The translations under genes were made by a program, and so were the position numbers. The notes beneath the pieces were generated by a model that searched no databases, was not told where the DNA came from, and saw only the letters and a program-made list of their open reading frames with translations. Shown here piece by piece: positions 37,301-48,390 of a stretch of DNA of 64,000 nt; within the stretch, counting starts at the first letter, position 1, and each line of letters begins with the position of its first letter. Origin of the DNA: Xiphophorus maculatus (taxonomy: Eukaryota > Chordata > Actinopteri > Cyprinodontiformes > Poeciliidae); NCBI RefSeq assembly GCF_002775205.1, contig NC_036461.1:8221015-8285014 (forward strand). Reading direction: 5' to 3'.

Positions 37301-40015
37301 GCTTCTGCAGTATTTGATGGCTACAGAGGAGATCATGCAATCATTTGAATCAGGAGACCTGGAACAGAGACATATGTAAATAAAAATGCACCATATCTAA
37401 TTTAGTTTCACCTAATCATTATTTGCTTTATTTAATTTATGACTAGTCATAATTTAACTGTTTATCTGAAATAAAAGTTTGTCTAATTACTGAAATTACA
37501 GATATCTTGAATTAAAGCTTCCAAGCAAATTTATGGCATATATCTGACACAATTTATGCCAGTCACAATGTAATTAGAGTTATCATAAATAGGTATTATG
37601 TGTAATAAACTTATAATTAGAAATATCTTAATTTTAATAACACAACATGAACCAATTTCAGATATCTAGAAGCTACGGTAAGTGTGATGAAACTGATTTT
37701 ATGTTAAATCGACCTGCCATTTAGCCCTGTTGAAATTTCAACTTCTTAACTAGAACACATGAGGTACATTTTTCCCCAAAGTAATAACACCTGATTCAAA
37801 TGAGTGAGGCATCTATAGAAAACCTATTAAAATCCAACTGTTATTTCCTTCTCCCTACCAACTGATGGAGAACCAAATTCCAACAGGCCCTCATCCATAT
37901 CCCAATATTTTTTCAACCAACAACCAACGCACTGAGGCCAGCAAATTGCTGTAGCTTATTGCCTGTTTCGGATGTGTTCAAACTATGCGTTTACTTCTTT
38001 TTAGAGTGAATCAACCTGCTGCATCTGTCGTATCCCAGCGAAGTCAAATGGATATCAATGGAAAGTGGGCCCATCAAATTAAGGAAATTGGCACCCATAA
38101 CTTGGCTGGCCTATAAATCGGTGCACCCCTAATATCTGCTTCTGAAAGATTTTAATAGATTTTATGCAAGTCCTGGTGTAAAATATCACTCCTTTCAAAC
38201 AATGAAACACACAGAGCTGTTTTACATCTATCTGCTCCTTTTTAGTTGTCTCAGTTTACATTCAACAAAACTTTGCTTTTACCGGGGTTGCTTCTTTCCA
38301 CTGTTGCCCTTTGAGTCATGAGTAAAGGGTTTCCTCAATATTTTTGTCTTTTAGCTTAATAAACTAAAATTGATTACAATGTATAGATTACCATGATTGA
38401 TTTAGAATGCTTGTAATTGAATTTGAAGTACTCTGAAATGACATTTGTTAATTTGAGTTACAGAAATAAACAGCATTTTATTAAATTTGGCATTACTAAC
38501 AATGTCGTTGAAGTCAATATTTTATTTATTTTGGCAATAACATTTAACTTGTAAAACTGAATTAAAAACAGGAAATGTATCTATTTATAATACAATTATA
38601 TTTACAGTAGTTAGTTTATTGAAAATTTGTTTTTACATGTTCAAAATAAACAATTTAGAGCAAATAGTTAACTCAAACTGTGACATTTGCATAAAGAACA
38701 GAATGGAGGTAAGTTAGAGAAGCGTGGTGAGAAGGCAACTATCACACTTTATGCATTGGAATAGTTTTGATAATGGTCACTGTAGAGTTTTAAACAATCC
38801 AATTTTAAAGTGTTTGTTTTAATACAAACTGAAAGAACAAATTTAAATAAACCTTAATTATGAGGTTAAGTCATAGAAATCGCCATAAATTAATTCTTTT
38901 AAGTATTGTGGGACAAAGAAAGATGTAAATTTCACATGTACAAAACCCATTTGAAGTACTGTCTGAGATAATTTCAAACAGTACTTCAAATGTACGTTAC
39001 AAATGCAAATCATGCATCATTTTCAAGTCAAATAAAATCATGCAAATCAAGTCTAGATTACTAGCTGCAATTTCTCCATCTTGTTTAAAAGCCTAGATTA
39101 TGCTGGCCCCCAAGAACTAAATATATTTTCTTTTGAAGCTTACTTTTATAGCTTAGTAATTTTCTGTTCTTCTATCAGATATTATAGTTAAAGGCTAACC
39201 TAAATTATCCAGCCTCACAATGATGGAGCACATGCAGTTTGGCCAACAATAATGAATAACAGGGAAAATAGGTGCCTGAGTTTATAGGGACCTTTGAATG
39301 TTATTCTGCATCTCTGCATGTTGCACAATACATGTCAGCATGAGGTTATTGATTTATGAAGGGTGATGTTGTTCCAACTGTATCCTGGAAAAAAGGTGCC
39401 ACCATTCTCTGAGGTCTACAAACTTCAATTCACCGTAAAATTCACCCCTAATAAATAACTGCTCCAAATGAATACAACTTTATTACAAACAAATACGTTT
39501 CGTACTATTTTCGTTTGAGGTAGAAAATATATTTACAAATGTCAATTTTTACTTCGATTAATTTTTATTTTAAGCGTTCCTTCTCGTGTGTCTATTTTAG
39601 GATCCACGTGTAAGTTGTTATGAAGCACAGCGTAATCCTTGCATCATGTTCCCAGCAACATGTGACAGACCCGCCTATGTATATGTTGAGTTATTTGCTA
39701 CAGATGTGGGCTTCAGACAGACACTGCGAAACTTAAAAGTAAAGTTAAAAGTAACTGGGAGCCCAGTCCATCACATATACCTTTATCATGCAGCGTCATC
39801 CCGATGGTCCCCCCGGTGTTTATCACCAGGACCCGCGACTCATTCCCGCAAGGTGAAGTCACCAAGTCGAGGTTTTCCACCGAGCTGCAGCTGGACAACT
39901 TTCTCCTTCGGCTTGGGTGAAGCTGGACGTTAGACGGAGAAACATCGTTTGTTTCTATAAGAGTCGGATGAGACAGAGCCCGACCGAGCGTGTTAGGTCG
40001 ACTGTATTCCGCCAT
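19317..40015 (-). CDS. aspg: L-asparaginase, type I with ankyrin repeats (17 exons)
   Basis: Hydrolyses L-asparagine to aspartate and ammonia in the cytosol (mammalian relatives also show lysophospholipase activity). Coding exons on the minus strand: 40015-39781, 34300-34174, 31096-30985, 30337-30212, 30129-30046, 28815-28689, 28604-28492, 27393-27208, 26708-26595, 26496-26377, 25392-25297, 24325-24162, 21254-21168, 20748-20649, 20566-20501, 20387-20331, 19361-19317. All junctions are GT-AG and in phase; the product is 652 aa (human about 573). Residues 62-76 hold the first catalytic motif NTGGTIGM (nucleophile Thr70). [16 protein letters not shown] starts at 171 (Thr173, Asp174), followed by a TGSQ motif, and NRVTK gives the likely catalytic Lys245. 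QNLRGEM closes the amidase core near 417. Ankyrin repeats follow at about 450-600, the clearest being [21 protein letters not shown]. About 60 N-terminal residues precede the core, and a small exon encodes an acidic tail ([15 protein letters not shown]). The gene appears intact. Confidence 0.95.
25580..26090 (-). mobile_element. Decayed Tc1-like element in aspg intron
   Basis: Read on the minus strand from about 26085, the sequence runs AAAGTATTAATACCTCATGA then AAAACCACAAAGTGTTTGAT and CGAACACAAAGTGGTGCATA. These words recur at the ends of a dispersed family in this window (also 28970, 48210, 54985, 59765). A related end appears near 25870-25790. It lies between aspg exons 10 and 11 and carries no intact frame. 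Confidence 0.5.
28970..29640 (+). mobile_element. Decayed Tc1-like element in aspg intron
   Basis: The left end near 28980 reads AAAGTATTCAAAGGTCATTT and then ACAACCACAAACTTCTGCAC. About 480 bp further the sequence GTGAAACATGGTTGTGGCAG with GCTGGCAGCATGGTAGTGTG is a broken form of the Tc1 transposase segment around KHGGGSIMLWG. It sits in aspg intron 5, antisense to the gene. Confidence 0.55.
33085..33170 (+). repeat. Retroelement 3' tail ending in (ATTCT)n
   Basis: The string GCACTTCTGGATAGATGCAA, then CTCGTTGCTTGTACTTGTGA and GTGCAATGACAATAAAGTTG, runs into four copies of a TTCTA pentamer (33149-33170). This layout matches the 3' end of fish CR1/L2-group LINEs or SINEs that share their tail; I cannot tell which. 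Confidence 0.5.
35835..36200 (+). mobile_element. Tc1-like transposase remnant in aspg intron 1
   Basis: In broken frames the sequence encodes a [10 protein letters not shown]-like stretch (degenerate Asp-Asn-Asp-Pro-Lys-His catalytic segment), followed by sequence equivalent to [12 protein letters not shown] and LQQFCK-like text of Tc1/mariner transposases. Several stops interrupt it, so it is dead. It is in opposite orientation to aspg. Confidence 0.65.
36243..36314. repeat. Tandem 21-bp repeat joined to a perfect inverted repeat
   Basis: GATTTTATTACGCAAAATAT occurs at 36243-36262 and again at 36264-36283 with a one-base spacer. The second copy runs into an inverted repeat: TATTATTGATTGTCTT (36281-36296), two bases, then its exact reverse complement (36299-36314). 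It directly follows the Tc1-like remnant and could be a rearranged terminal repeat. Confidence 0.8.
37204..37362. mobile_element. Partial hAT-type MITE
   Basis: The left end CAGTGGTTCTCCAATCTGGT followed by CCTCAAGTACCCCAGCCCTG resembles the left end of the MITE at 44651-44815 and the wider hAT-MITE group. The right end is poorly preserved (AATCAGGAGACCTGGAACAG near 37350), so the boundary is approximate. Confidence 0.45.
38948..38992. repeat. Inverted repeat able to form a 15-bp hairpin
   Basis: CATTTGAAGTACTGT (38948-38962) is followed after a 15-base loop by its exact reverse complement (38978-38992). It lies in aspg intron 1 without recognisable transposon ends. Confidence 0.8.
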
Positions 40016-40215
40016 GATGCCGTAAAGTGGCGCTGCCCCTTTAAATCCGCCCGTTGAAGCTGATGAAGGGTCTTGTAGTAAACGTCAGAGCCCTGCCTCG
40101 CGAGCCGCGGATTCCAATGCAAACCGGGAAGACCGATTATTTTAATGATGTTTAGGTTCGCAGCTATAATTCACAGAGATGTGATAGACTAGGATGGTAA
40201 TCAATTCTGACGTCA
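40016..40215 (-). promoter_or_regulatory. aspg: aspg core promoter region with CRE
   Basis: Immediately upstream of the aspg ATG, on the minus strand, are a GC box (GGGCGG, 40052-40047) and a TATA-like TTTAAA (40045-40040). A perfect palindromic cAMP response element TGACGTCA lies at 40208-40215. CpG density is raised across 39800-40130 compared with flanking DNA. The transcription start is not defined by sequence alone. Confidence 0.45.
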
Positions 40216-40335
40216 TCAATGCGGGCTTGGCTTATACACCAGTGGCGGTGTCTTGATATGGGCAGCCGCCCAAAGCGGCTTCTCGTCCAGGGAAACATAA
40301 GCTCTCGGAATACCTCTTCTGCCCGGCCCCTCTCT

Positions 40336-40336
<1 letters not shown>

Positions 40337-40367
<31 letters not shown>
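40337..40367. repeat. (CA)n microsatellite
   Basis: About 15 CA units about 320 bp upstream of aspg. Confidence 0.9.
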
Positions 40368-40368
<1 letters not shown>

Positions 40369-40369
40369 A

Positions 40370-41995
40370 CACTCGTGCGCGCTCTCACACACGTGACGTG
40401 TCCCGCCACTTGCCTCCCTCCGCTGTCAGTCATGTCCTGGTGGCGGTCAACCATCCAGGTGACAAACAAAACGAGTGAATTTGCCTCCTAAACCTAAGAC
40501 CCAAAAGTTCAAACTTCTCTTACTATGCAGAGCAGCCAATCACCGCCAGTAGAATGATTAAAATATAGCTCTTAGATTAAATAAAATATATAAGTAAATT
40601 CAAATGTATATATCTGCTCTCAAGGCTAATAGTTAATCTCATTAATTTTAACTCTAAGAATAATTTCTGTCATATTTCACTGGTTACATGCAGAGGTCTA
40701 GATGAATCTTCTCATGGCTATGCTCTGTTTTGTTGTTGCCTATTTGGTTATTTTAGAAACCAACCTGTAGTGTTGAACATTATCAGACATCTGCATCAGA
40801 CATGAAATATATATGTTTATACACCCTTATATTGACTTCGTAGGTGTTAAACTTAGCATATAGTTGTTGGGAACGTCATGATGTTTGACGAGAAACTGTA
40901 AGGCGAAAAATATCTTGCAGGGCATTCCTTCATATGAATTGGTTTAGTTACCATTCGAGGAGCACACTCGATAAACAAAGACTACCTTTTTCCTACCAGG
41001 TTACCGAAACATTAAGGAAGACACTTTGATACCATTCTGGTTCAATGTGATACTCTGGATCTCTTTCTTTGACCTCTCTTGTCTCAGATTGCACTAACAA
41101 TTTCTTTACATGCCGTTGGCCGCTAGGGGGAGATGTTACTCTTCTTATAATTATCAATAACTGGCAAAGATATATTTTCATTTATGAGATCCAATACGTT
41201 TTCGTATTCAAGATGAAACACCATAGTCTCCACAGAATATTTTTCTTACCCATTTCTTACTTTCTAAGGCTTTTCCTGACAAATGGATGGAAAGAAACCT
41301 TAAATATTGTATCTTAATAAATATTATAGAAAAGACATAGTAAAATCGCATTATATCATATTTGAAAGGATGCATTTCAATGAGTTGGAATTTACTCAAA
41401 GTTTATTTTGTCTGGCATTTATTTCCAAAATCAAAATTACCCCAGTGCATGTATTTATAACACAACGACAGTGTGATATACCGTAATTTTGCGTTAATGA
41501 TTGTGGTTTACAGCTATACAATAATTATTTTTATAGCTTGTGAAATCAACCCAGGATCCAAATCTTACCATGACATAAGCCAAAAAATAATAATATTTTT
41601 ATACTCCAGTGTTATGTTATGGCCATATTATGATTATAACATAATGATTCTAGACAGCTGTCCAAAATGTGCTAAGAAGTTAGGTTTTCATACATCAGTG
41701 GAAAGTTAAGTGGACGGAAAATAGTTATAACTAATGGCATAACAGCAGCATTGGAAGAATTATAAAGTGTGTAATATTTATGAATATGACTGTGTTTCAC
41801 ATGCAGACCGACTATGTCTCATTCAAATGGAATGGTTGTTTTGGGATACTGCAATGTAAACCTAATCCCTGAAAAACTGAAATTTGCTTGTAAACCAACA
41901 GAAATAAATGCTCTAAAAACATACCTTCTGGATGTGAGTTGTACTTTTTTGAAACGAATTACCAAAATAAAACTTTTTTGTTGTCATAATATTCA
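40370..41995. other. aspg-arf6 intergenic DNA
   Basis: No exon recognised. A CTCF-like motif is at 41116-41133. A plus-strand frame starting at 41814 runs toward the arf6 promoter but shows no family resemblance and reads through a likely untranslated exon, so it is not called. Confidence 0.4.
41116..41133 (+). promoter_or_regulatory. CTCF-like binding motif
   Basis: TTGGCCGCTAGGGGGAGA fits the vertebrate CTCF core (TGGCCRCYAGGGGGMGM form) at essentially every strong position. It lies between aspg and arf6. Occupancy is inference. Confidence 0.5.
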
Positions 41996-42199
41996 TTGTG
42001 TGAGAGTGTGGCATGTAAAGAAGCGTCAGACAGACGGAGGCGGATTGGGCGGCTGTCAGCTGAATGGAGCCGACAGGAGGAAGTGGCCCCTGATGCAGTT
42101 CCACACCTTTCCGTTATAGCAGCGGTAGTGCGGATAGCTCCGGTTAAAGGAGGAAGGCAAGAGCTGAGTCAATTTATCGACTCTGAAGGACAAAAACAG
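41996..42199 (+). other. arf6: Probable arf6 promoter and 5' untranslated exon
   Basis: A CpG-rich stretch carries an inverted CCAAT box with GC box (ATTGGGCGG, 42044-42052) and ends with an ideal donor, AAACAG|GTAAGT, at 42199/42200. Vertebrate ARF6 has an intron in its 5' UTR, so this is a likely first exon. The acceptor is unclear: candidates with strong polypyrimidine tracts end at 42559 (CCCCCGACAG) and about 42904 (TTGTTCCCAAG). Confidence 0.5.
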
Positions 42200-42297
42200 G
42201 TAAGTAACTTAATTATAACCGGTCTCTTCTTCTACTAAAATGTGTCGCTAATCATATTGTCATCGTAGCACACGTTTATTGCCCTGATTTGTTTAGT

Positions 42298-42395
42298 TGA
42301 CTGCCGCTAACTGCTGTTAGCTACTTAGCTTAGCGTGCTAGGTAACGAGCTAACTAGCTGTATTAACAGGCAATCTAGCAATAGCTGGCTAATTT
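42298..42395. repeat. Cluster of AGCTA/TAGCT words
   Basis: Short palindromic words such as GTTAGCTA, TAGCTTAGC, GAGCTAACTAGCTG and AATAGCTGGCTAA crowd a 100-bp stretch of the presumed arf6 first intron. This texture is common in fish CpG-island borders; no element boundaries are visible. Confidence 0.4.
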
Positions 42396-42943
42396 TTCAT
42401 GTCTGACCCTCCCCCTAAATCTCATTTCAGCGTGACCAGAGTTTCTCTTACGGGGTATTTCTGGCCACGGACAAGCAGGGATATATTTTACGAAGTTATT
42501 CCCTAGTAGCGCGGTAAAGTGTCCCGACGTAAAGCTGGTGTTTCTCTCCCCCCGACAGCAGTGGAGAGAACAAGGGCGCACCCGGTGAGGAGGACCGCCA
42601 CATCCTAACACCAGAGGAAATTCTCTTCAAGTATCGCGGCTTTTGTTGGAGGTCCTTTTTACCCACACAGTGAATCTTCTCTGCAGTTTCCAGTCATCGC
42701 GGCCTGTACCTTTATCTTCATTTTTACTGAACAATGAACGACCTGCAACAGCTGCTGCCAAGTTCTTAGTCTGATCGTGTCATGTTGCGTGTAGGCCAAG
42801 AAGACATTATCTGAGCATAAATGCCCCTGCACCTAACAAGATCCAGACAGACTTTAAGGTGAAAAGTCAAGCATGTGTGTATATTTCTGACTTTTGTTCC
42901 CAAGTAAACAAAATATCCATTCACTTCATGGTTTCACCAGTAA

Positions 42944-43564
<621 letters not shown>

Positions 43565-45161
43565 TGATTGAGTGCTGACTGTTTTAGGTCAAAACTACAA
43601 TGTTGCAAGTAACAATTTACTCTTCAAAATGAGAATGCTTAAGAAAAGTTGATTATCTCAATTTATTTTTATTACGTTTATCTTTTGACTAATTTATCTT
43701 TAACTGGGTTTGCCGGCTTAAAGTTTGCTTACTTTCTGTAGCAGGCATATATCACATTCTTTTTTGCTTGGGCTTTTTGAGATAAAAAAAAATGGGGTTA
43801 ACTGGTTTCTAAGGTTAAAACCACAGAGATCACCACCTTTGCCTGTTCTTTTGTTTCTATTTTATATCTTTTATTTCTCTTGAGTTCATTCTTGGACTTG
43901 AGATGTTTCACAGTCCTTTTGACTCTGTTGGGATAAACTTTGACATTGAGCTCTTTATTTGTCATGTAGCCTACTTGAAGGACGCAGTACTGTGATTTAT
44001 AGTTTTCCTTCTCTGGTATTGAAAAGAACTGGGGTAAACGCAAGAAAAAGAAAACATTGCCCATGTTTACATGTCGCAACACATTTTCTTACCCCAAATA
44101 CAATTACGTGGGCTTTTCTAGTTAACTGATTGACCTATGTCATGTCTCTATAATGTGCAGAGTATTAAACAGGCCATCGGTAACCTCAGCTCTGACCTCT
44201 CAATCTGATACCACAGCTGAAAAGTCTCAGTATTGGGACATTATATGATTGCTTATATCTGTAGCATGAGTACATAAGTACATTAACCCAACATCAGAGT
44301 CCATTCGTTGGCGCAGTCAGAACAGAAAGCTGTTAAGAAGTGAGATGTTGAACAACAGCCTGTGGTGCAGGTCCTATTCCTTATTTGACTGGGGGAACTA
44401 TGTACAGAACAATGTCATTGTAATGTCTTATTAAAAAAGTGATTTTAAATCTTTTATCTCTCTGTTTTATTTTCATTCATTTGTTGGTTCATTACTTGCA
44501 GAGTCTTGCTTTTAGACTTAGGCCATTTCAGCTACAACTTGGTTATTATATGCTTAGAGCAATTGCAAAGAAAACATTTGTGATATACTCTCCACTATGT
44601 CATAAGACTTCATATTTGACGCTTAGAAACATTTAAATAGTTGGCTAAGACAGTGTTTCCCAACCCTTATCCTAAAGGCACACTGCTCTGCATGTTAAAT
44701 GGATTGCAGTTCAACCTGTTACTCATCCATCAATTGAAATCAGGTGTGCTGAAGCAGGGAATCACCTAAAATATATAGGGCAGTGTGCCATGAGGACCAG
44801 GGTAGGAAAACATTGTGCTAAGATCAGTCCTTAAGTAATTCTTCTGAAGCTAAGTGTAGAAGTTGTGTAACATTGATGTGAAGGGACTGGACTCACATGG
44901 CAAAGCTGAAAACATCCAGATTTGTCCCTTTTGTAACTGAGGGAAAAGTGTAGCAACCTTTCAGCCAGCTGACCAGCAATCCACAGCTACATGTGTCTTA
45001 AAGTGTTTAACTCAAATTTAACCCAAAAAATTCTTATTCTCCACAATAGGTTTCAAATTGTATTTAATTACATTTAATGTTAAGATTTATATCCAACTTT
45101 TTTCTCTTAATTTAATTTCTCCTTCAACTGCTTTATTGTATGTTTAAACAATTTAAATAAA
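43565..45161 (+). terminator. arf6: Probable arf6 3' UTR with polyadenylation signal
   Basis: The first canonical AATAAA after the stop that is in a good position is at 45156-45161. An ATTAAA variant is at 44163-44168. Vertebrate ARF6 has a long 3' UTR, so either is plausible. The hAT-type MITE at 44651-44815 would be inside the long form. Confidence 0.35.
44651..44815. mobile_element. hAT-type MITE with target-site duplication
   Basis: A 165-bp element. Its left end reads CAGTGTTTCCCAACCCTTAT then CCTAAAGGCACACTGC; the reverse complement of its right end reads CAATGTTTTCCTACCCTGGT then CCTCATGGCACACTGC. The flanks are GGCTAAGA (44643-44650) and TGCTAAGA (44816-44823), an 8-bp duplication with one change. 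It lies in the probable arf6 3' UTR or just beyond. Confidence 0.8.
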
Positions 45162-48100
45162 AACACCCCTCTGTTATCCTTTACTAGCTGATGTGATAAA
45201 GGGCATATTTAACCAGGGTTAGCTTAGAAACAGGGAGTAGTGGACTAACACTTATCAGTCAGCAAATTTCAATTCTTCAATTGTATCTAAGCAAGATAAA
45301 TATAATTTATCTAATTTTTTTTGCAACTCGTAATTTTTAAATTGATACTTTATGTCTGAAATTCAAGTTAAAACTTGCAGAAACTGTTATGTAGTCATCT
45401 AAAGAATACAGAACATATAAAGATGTAGGGAATTAGTGTTTGAGTCACATTTGGCCAAGTCTTTGTGAATAGTTAAACATCCATGCTCGGATTTAAAGTT
45501 GGCCTCCGTGCACACCCTATTCAGCAGTGAAAATGTGCAAAACAGGAAGTCCAGTTGCTCTCTCTTTTTTTAAGAACAGAGAAGTGCACGCAACTGTTTG
45601 CATGAAAAGTTGAATGGGCTGCGCTGATATTCAGCTGAATTGTGAATTCTTTTTGAATGTTTCATGTTGGTGCTGAGCTGTCAGCTGCAACTTCCTGAGT
45701 TTGCCTCAGCTTGAGACGTGACTTCACAAAGCAAATCTGTAACACTTCAGTTTGCAGTGTAAAGCTTTTTGGAGCAAATTGGTTTCACTGCAATCCACAC
45801 AGTATGAAACCTTTAAAAATACCACAGCACCACTGTTTGAACTGAAAAATAATTGTTTAAAAAAGCACAAAAACAGCAACTCTTCTTACTGTTGCTTAAA
45901 TAATGTGTATGTTAATGATAATATCACTAAGACCTAAACATATCTATATGTCTATCTGACTTATCGAAAAATGTTTTTCATAAAAGCAAATTAGGTCATT
46001 TTTTTCCCACTATATTATTTGTAAGGTTTAATGTCCTGCTAATTAGATAACAGAGAAAGTTTGACCCAGTTGTATGGAACGTAGGGTAATCCAGCACTGG
46101 TCCTTCCCTGCCTGCTGCTGCGCATTGCTTTGCATGTAAAAAAGACAAATCCAGCTGTAGAGATATTTCTAGTGACTATAAACACACAGTCGTACACTTA
46201 AAGCAAAATTATTGTCACTCACCATTTGATTTTGAAAGTGCAATTTGCAATAAATGAGGGGCATTTGTGTGAAGAGGCCATCTGTATGCTCTGTCAGAGC
46301 AGATAACTTTGGTAATTGGCTCTTAAGGTTTATATCTCTAGAAAGAGCAGAAAGGCAAACAAATTTACATTTTAATCATATGTGCTACATGAATACCATT
46401 AAATAAATGTACATATGTGTAATAAAATGTTTTGTATGATTTTAGTGCCTGTAAAACTAATGTGTTCCTAATAAAGTCAAATAGAGCGCATTATGCTCCA
46501 ACGTTAGTAAACAAAGTGTCTTTTAATTTTTCAGTGTTTTATTATAATACAATTTTAGCACAGCATACTAAATACTATTTCCTGGATTATATTCTGAAGC
46601 TAAAACATACAGTACATGTAAATTGTAGAGTGACAATCAGACATAATACTGTTTTGATGTGTCCCATTCTGAGTCATAGTTGTTGTCAGAGTGACTGCAC
46701 TTGTTGTTTGTAAGATCTTTTGCTCTAGCAATAGCTTTTAAAGCCTCAGGATGTTTGTTTTAGCTCCACAGAGGTTTCTGTCTGGCAGGTCAGGTGACAT
46801 AGATGACTTCTAAAGACTCTGAGACTTATGACTTCCTTTGGAAAAACTGCAAAAAAGTTTTATATAATCACCTACAAGTCAAGCCATTGTATAGGACAGA
46901 AGTCTCCAGAATATGCCTAATTTAATCACCAGGGTTTCCACCTTTTATTACAACCATATGATCCTTTAGTCTTTATAGGCAACACTAGTGCTCGAGGGCA
47001 GAGGACAAAAACTGCGCAGGTTTTAATGACCTCCCTTCTGTAAAGATAAAACCTCCTGCCCTTCTGTCAACTCCCTCCATACTCAACTGGAATTCCACAC
47101 ACTTCCTGAGAGGAAAGGTCAGAAATGGCTTTTAGGTCAAAGTAGGAAGCTCAGTAATGAGGAGCTTCTTCTAATAACCTTCACTGCTTGCAATAATGAG
47201 GTGCTAGGCCGAACATCAATGCTGCTACAACATCAACACCAAAAAAACACCAAAAAAACAAGTGCTGTGAGCAACATGCTTATGAAAATAGGCACATAGT
47301 TTAGTCCTTTCGTAATTCACAAACTAAGGGCTTAAGCTCTTACTTAACTTGTTTGCATGTGAATATGTGACTAATTTGTCTTAGGTTTAAAATCTGCGTG
47401 TTTGTTGGGCTTGTTTCTATGACAGTAGGTTAAAGGATCTCTACAGTTATGCATGAGTGTCTTTGGCATCACAAACAGTGCCAATTTTGGTATTATAAGT
47501 CTATCAGGTTTTCGGATTTACATGGAAATAATTAAGAGGAAACAGCCTCTAAATGCAGTGCCAACAACACATGTTTTCCACTGTTTCACAATGATGGTTT
47601 CCAACTTATTAGTCAGCTTCAGGGAAAAAGTGAAATGGCTCCAGAGTTGTTAAATAACTGCATCCCTCCCACGATTACAGGCTAAACCTGAACTGTCTTT
47701 GCGGCTTTCAGGGGTGTGGTTTGTCTAAGTCACTTGTCTTCATTTCCTCTGAGCTCCATCTGCAGAGCAGCATTTCTGCAGGTAGTTTGAGAGTAATCCT
47801 CCCCAACATAGTCATTGTTGGCTTAATGCTAGCCTACAATTTAGCAGACACACCCTCCTGGGTAATCACGGTAGGATTTGGACATTCGTGCCCGTAAAGG
47901 CCAAGCACCATCATTACAGCCGTTTATTTATTTGCTAAATGGTTGGTGGGAACAGATACTCCAAACTGCTGTTGTTACAGCTTGATTTGGTTTCTCTTTA
48001 ACCTTATAGACACTAAAGTTGTCCTTGGTTGTGAAACTGCTGCCTCTATGTCCACTTTTGAATTCCTGTGCACCCTCTGTAGCCTCTTCGATTGTGTAGT

Positions 48101-48209
48101 TAATGATGAACTCACACAGAGCTCAGTTTAAAACAGGTGCGGAAGTGGTAGAAAGCTGTTTGGTTTCCTGCTGAGGGCACAGTTCCCCTGAAAGCAACTG
48201 GCTTTAATC

Positions 48210-48390
48210 AAAGTGCCTTGCGAAAATATTAGCACCCTTTGAACGCTAACAGATTTTTTCACATTAAAACCAGAAATTTTACTGTATTCTTTTGGGATGT
48301 CATGTGGAAAACGAACACAAAGTAGTGCATAATTTGAAAGTGAGAGGAAATGTTTCTGCAAATAAAAAATGATGGTGTGCAAAAGTATTT
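48210..48390 (+). mobile_element. End of Tc1-like dispersed element
   Basis: Reads AGTGCCTTGCGAAAATATTA then TTTTTTCACATTAAAACCAG and CGAACACAAAGTAGTGCATA, the characteristic end of the family seen at 25580, 28970 and 54985. A second, opposing end-like piece is at about 48745-48815 (GACAAAATGTTAGGAAATGG, then GAATACTTTTGCAAGGC), so 48210-48815 may be one short internally deleted copy. Confidence 0.6.

Noticed and set aside
41814-42119. Plus-strand frame of 101 codons upstream of arf6
   Set aside because: It overlaps the likely arf6 promoter and untranslated exon and shows no conserved sequence.
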